Source of the DNA: Trichoplusia ni
Lineage: Eukaryota; Arthropoda; Insecta; Lepidoptera; Noctuidae
DNA: 64,000 bases
Assembly (NCBI RefSeq): GCF_003590095.1
Contig: NC_039479.1
Location: 12,276,001-12,340,000 of the forward strand
Reading direction: 5' to 3'
Both the position numbers and the translations under genes were made by a program. The notes under the pieces were generated by a model. It was given only the letters and a program-made list of their open reading frames with translations, made no database searches and was not told the origin of the DNA. Below, piece after piece: positions 59,761-64,000 of the stretch. Position 1 is the stretch's first letter; every line of letters begins with the position of its first letter.

Positions 59761-61120
59761 CGCTTGGCTGTTAATGGTAGTCCGGCTGAGTTGCGGAGAT
59801 TATTTGCATGCGTTCGTTTGTTGGGTGCGTGACCGCTTCCTCATTCGGTTAGGTTGGCGGGGCGTATTTCTTATGGCTCTCGGCGTACGGTATAGTATGG
59901 TGCGACGACCTGGTGCGTTGAACCAAGGGGCCCGGCGCCGCAGGTGCTTTTTTATTAATATTAACTTGTTCGTTCATTATGATGGACAGCAAGTGCTAGT
60001 TAGTAGTATTGGCGGATACGTTTTATGTCTTGTAAGACCATTAAAAAGTTTTCACGTTCTTACACATTATTTGACACTTATACTCAAAGAACTTTGGTGT
60101 AGTTAAACTTAAATCTCAGTAATATTATTTGACTATAAAACCATTCACGCTAAATATGCAAATAATCTAAAGAAAAATTCTAATCGAATGCAAATTGAGC
60201 AAGTTCTCTGCTTACGTAACCTATTTCAGGGACCTTTTTCTAGAATCTGTCTTGAGCTCACTAAGTTTTCAACTAATTTAAATATTAATACAAAACGTAA
60301 TTTAATTAAAAATATTCACTCTTTTTAAAAGTAAAAAATGTTTGGTAGGTACCGTAGTATAATGGCATAGTTTTTTTTTAAGAACAAAAACGTACTCAAT
60401 TCTGCAGTAAAAAAAAATGAGTCTCTTTACAATAGTTTAAAAAGAAGCTATAAAGTCGGTTCATCCAGTCCAAAGTACTGACATAACAAACGAAATATAG
60501 AGAAAAGTTGAGATCCTCCTCCTTCTCGAAATCTTTTGAAAAACTGTCCAAATTTCTGTCAGAGTTTTTCGTGATCTGTGACTCGTATTGTTTTATGAAT
60601 GCAGTAGCACCTACCTACCACTACTGCCTTCAGAAAACCACTCATAAGTATGGCTGCTCTTAAAATTTCTTACAATTTAAGTTTAAAAATAAAACATCCA
60701 CATTTTTTAATAAATAACCAAGTTACCGTTAACATAATATATTCATGTAACAGTGTGTTATACAATTTCTAATTAAGCATTTTACAGTTAGATAATAGAA
60801 ATTACATTTACCTGTTTCATTGAAGTTTGTTGTTCATTGGTAGTATATATTATTAGTAAGGTTGGTACTACTTATATCCTGATTCCAAAACCGTCAGCTG
60901 ACGTCCGGTCCGGTTTCCGACTGTGCGTCATTTCTCTTACTTAACTTGATCATAATAGGGTTGGCAATTTTCGAAAGTTAAAAGTTTTAAATCAAAAGTT
61001 TTTCTGTTGCAATGTAAAAGCATCTTTATGCAGCTGAATTTTAGGGTTATTTTTTAAAGATTCACATATTCCCTATACTTATATGATTCTATTTGTAATG
61101 TTATGTAGATAAAAACTGAA

Positions 61121-61349
61121 TTTCAGTGTAGGTATGTATTTTAAGCGATGTTTGTTAATAACGAAAATAATTACAGGATATAAATTATTCGCGTGCCTTC
61201 GTAATTAAAACGTGCTATTATACCGTATGTAATCGAATTATATTATTATTAAGGTAAATGTAGGAATTAATTAATAAGAATACTCTAAATAACACACGCG
61301 ACTAAACATTTAGAATGAGATAATAAAAATCAATTGAATATAAAATATA
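61121..61349 (-). repeat. dispersed element C, minus-strand copy
   Basis: Reverse complement of 52301-52534, with an identical 42-bp core at 61161-61202. It lies 66 bp from the assembly gap, so repeats may have caused the gap. Confidence 0.9.
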
Positions 61350-61410
61350 AAAAACTATCGAAATGCAATAATCCGTCAATTTACGGCATAAGAATTTACT
61401 GAATACTTAC

Positions 61411-62476
61411 CAAAANNNNNNNNNNNNNNNNNNNNNNNNNNNNNNNNNNNNNNNNNNNNNNNNNNNNNNNNNNNNNNNNNNNNNNNNNNNNNNNNNNNNN
61501 NNNNNNNNNNNNNNNNNNNNNNNNNNNNNNNNNNNNNNNNNNNNNNNNNNNNNNNNNNNNNNNNNNNNNNNNNNNNNNNNNNNNNNNNNNNNNNNNNNNN
61601 NNNNNNNNNNNNNNNNNNNNNNNNNNNNNNNNNNNNNNNNNNNNNNNNNNNNNNNNNNNNNNNNNNNNNNNNNNNNNNNNNNNNNNNNNNNNNNNNNNNN
61701 NNNNNNNNNNNNNNNNNNNNNNNNNNNNNNNNNNNNNNNNNNNNNNNNNNNNNNNNNNNNNNNNNNNNNNNNNNNNNNNNNNNNNNNNNNNNNNNNNNNN
61801 NNNNNNNNNNNNNNNNNNNNNNNNNNNNNNNNNNNNNNNNNNNNNNNNNNNNNNNNNNNNNNNNNNNNNNNNNNNNNNNNNNNNNNNNNNNNNNNNNNNN
61901 NNNNNNNNNNNNNNNNNNNNNNNNNNNNNNNNNNNNNNNNNNNNNNNNNNNNNNNNNNNNNNNNNNNNNNNNNNNNNNNNNNNNNNNNNNNNNNNNNNNN
62001 NNNNNNNNNNNNNNNNNNNNNNNNNNNNNNNNNNNNNNNNNNNNNNNNNNNNNNNNNNNNNNNNNNNNNNNNNNNNNNNNNNNNNNNNNNNNNNNNNNNN
62101 NNNNNNNNNNNNNNNNNNNNNNNNNNNNNNNNNNNNNNNNNNNNNNNNNNNNNNNNNNNNNNNNNNNNNNNNNNNNNNNNNNNNNNNNNNNNNNNNNNNN
62201 NNNNNNNNNNNNNNNNNNNNNNNNNNNNNNNNNNNNNNNNNNNNNNNNNNNNNNNNNNNNNNNNNNNNNNNNNNNNNNNNNNNNNNNNNNNNNNNNNNNN
62301 NNNNNNNNNNNNNNNNNNNNNNNNNNNNNNNNNNNNNNNNNNNNNNNNNNNNNNNNNNNNNNNNNNNNNNNNNNNNNNNNNNNNNNNNNNNNNNNNNNNN
62401 NNNNNNNNNNNNNNNGGTCTTTTGCAACTGGTTCGTAATTAACATAATTTATATTTGAACTCTCACAAACATCCAT
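61411..62476 (-). CDS. possible minus-strand exon spanning the gap (hypothetical)
   Basis: On the minus strand the right edge opens ATG GAT GTT TGT GAG (MDVCESSNINYVNYEPVAKD), and the left edge ends in TTTTG before a strong donor gtaagta. This may be one exon interrupted by the gap, of a gene or mobile element nested antisense in the CrebA intron. The protein is not recognised. Frame through the gap cannot be known, and no downstream exon was found. Confidence 0.25.
61416..62415. other. assembly gap (exactly 1000 N)
   Basis: A round 1000-base run of N is a placeholder of unknown true size. Both edges look exon-like on the minus strand: a start with MDVCESSNINYVNYEPVAKD at 62476, and TTTTG|gtaagta at the far side. 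Confidence 0.95.
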
Positions 62477-63289
62477 AGCGGTAAGGGAGTTCGTAACTTT
62501 TAAACAAAGTATTGAAACTTCAATGGTTAATAACATACCCTAAGAAATTTTGTTTGAAAAGTTTTTGATTCAACATCGTTACGTAAAGACGATCGATAAA
62601 TGCTTATAACTATATGCTATTTAACAGCTGACGAAGCTTATAATAATTTTTAAAAATTGTATTTTAATCGGCCTTTCATTCCTTTTGATTTGGTTACGTC
62701 GTTTGATTGACTTTTAGTATTTCTGTATGACTTCACGTTTTATTACCCAAAAATGCGTTTTTGAAAACATTTAATGTCACCCGCATACAATTAAGTAATA
62801 CCTATTAATGTCAAAATTTAAAAACATAACAGTTGATTAAAACAGATATGTCAAAAGCCTTATCAACTAAATAGCAAGAATAATAGGTATTTTATCAGCG
62901 AGTTAATAACAACTTTAGACACAAAATAACAATTCCAAGCTTACTTTGTACAACAATGTATCAGTTTATTACAAAATTTTGTGCCGTGATGTGCTCTTTA
63001 TGGCCATAACATGAGCTTATCTTAATGCTGTACATGCAACGGAAAACGGTCACAAAACAAGTGCCTAGAACAACGGCAGATGCCACAGCCTGCGACAGAA
63101 GTCTGCAGATAAAAACATGGACAAAGTAAATAAAATAAGAAAGGCATGTATGTGGTTAATACAGCAGCTGATACACAGCAGATGAATTAAATATTTGACT
63201 GTAGTTAGTCTGGAGACTCAATTTGTATGATTTATGCTATTGCTGCAAGACTTATTATTCTTATAATTGACGGGAACATTAAATTGAGA

Positions 63290-63430
63290 TATGAAAGTTG
63301 TCCTATGTTTTAATACAACTTGTAAACTATCTTTGTACCAAATTTTGACTAAATCCATCCAGTGGTTTTTGCGAGAAAGAGTTACATAAATCCGTCATCA
63401 TTTACAACTTCGCGTTTGTAATATTATTAG
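63290..63430 (+). repeat. degraded non-LTR tail
   Basis: AATTTTGACTAAATCCATCC, AGTGGTTTTTGCGAGAAAGA and a GTAATATTATTAG ending follow the order of many moth RTE-like 3' ends. Heavily mutated. Confidence 0.45.
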
Positions 63431-64000
63431 AACACATACACACACCGATTGTCATCGTTGCGTGAAAATTCTACCAATTACGCAGTGCAAACCAAACCAC
63501 CAAATTAAATAAATTAAGTAAGATGCTTCAGTTCATAGTCAATACTGTAATTAAATCCGATTCTAACAAGCCATTACAAATAACCCGAGAAAAAATACAA
63601 TCTAGCAATGTAACAATAAAAGTCCATCAAAACATCGACGGTAAAACCTCGGCTCAATTTTCAATATAAAATCTGACTAAACTATTTCCTGACCGCGAAA
63701 CAAGAATTACGTAAGAAGACCGCAAAATGACATCTCTATTTTCTTCCCGTCATTTGCAAGCGACATTACTTTCTCGACATAACGAGAATATTAGAACGAT
63801 TTATCGAGTAATGTACCGTAAAATGAAGAGAAACAACATTGGATATGTTACAACGAAATGGTTTCAAACTTTAAAACCCTAGGGATTCATTCAATGTTCA
63901 AATTCACATTTATTCACACTCGGCAATAGTGAAACTTGCGGACAATATGTTGAGTAAAACATTGTTTTCGAAGTAGTCGACCCAATTGGCGCAGTATCTA

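Larger units (their letters stand above)
56431..64000. other. CrebA intron 1 (start), including assembly gap
   Basis: At least 7.6 kb with no further CrebA exon recognised. It holds a GC-richer pocket with a CRE palindrome (59753-59950), the minus-strand copy of element C (61121-61349), 1000 N (61416-62415), and an RTE-like degraded tail near 63290-63430. Confidence 0.55.

Noticed and set aside
59774..60106. 110-codon plus-strand frame in CrebA intron 1
   Set aside because: Composition and residue order are not protein-like, and no splice sites or homologue are recognised. It reflects a GC-rich pocket.
61376..62536. 386-codon and 349-codon open frames over the gap
   Set aside because: They are open only because N positions cannot contain stops. 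Only the edge sequences carry information.

Overview
The window is AT-rich, intron-bearing animal DNA, and everything points to a moth (Lepidoptera, probably noctuid-like). Four protein-coding loci have canonical GT-AG introns and insect-type proteins. The introns are full of small dispersed elements: tRNA-derived SINEs, terminal-inverted-repeat MITEs, and RTE-like tails with the ACTAGCTGTTGCCCGC signature. The species call is inference from repeat types remembered from moth genomes. There is no bacterial, phage, CRISPR or viral gene content.

Layout: (1) 2243-34137, plus strand: a synaptotagmin-family gene, best matched to Synaptotagmin 12, spread over about 32 kb with a 14.5-kb intron. It has tandem C2A-C2B domains with most of the C2B and part of the C2A calcium ligands lost. 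(2) 41334-37112, minus strand: a ZFC3H1-like nuclear RNA-decay adaptor in six exons. My exon join gives exactly 880 codons plus a stop, ending in a CX7CX4CX3H zinc finger. (3) 42486-54128, plus strand: TBCK (pseudokinase + TBC Rab-GAP + rhodanese) in thirteen exons, joining to 805 codons plus a stop. (4) 56368 onward, plus strand: the first coding exon of CrebA (CREB3-like bZIP), whose remaining exons lie beyond the window. CrebA intron 1 contains a 1000-N assembly gap.

Genes 1 and 2 are convergent, with candidate poly(A) signals only about 30 bp apart (36275-36280 and 36310-36315). Genes 2 and 3 are divergent and share about 1.15 kb of DNA with two DRE motifs (TATCGATA). Genes 3 and 4 are in tandem. 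The products act in unrelated processes: membrane trafficking, exosome-directed RNA turnover, endosomal Rab regulation, and secretory-pathway transcription. The arrangement is ordinary gene neighbourhood, not an operon-like system.

No wholly new system is evident. The points most worth a second look are an unresolved exon 2-3 junction in the synaptotagmin gene with a U12-like ATATCCT donor, the short ZFC3H1 that stops right after its zinc finger, a pair of inverted repeat copies sharing a 42-bp identical core in TBCK and CrebA introns, several MITEs with long inverted ends, a 21-bp perfect hairpin at 18450-18496, and ORF/splice-donor edges on both sides of the gap that suggest a hidden minus-strand exon.
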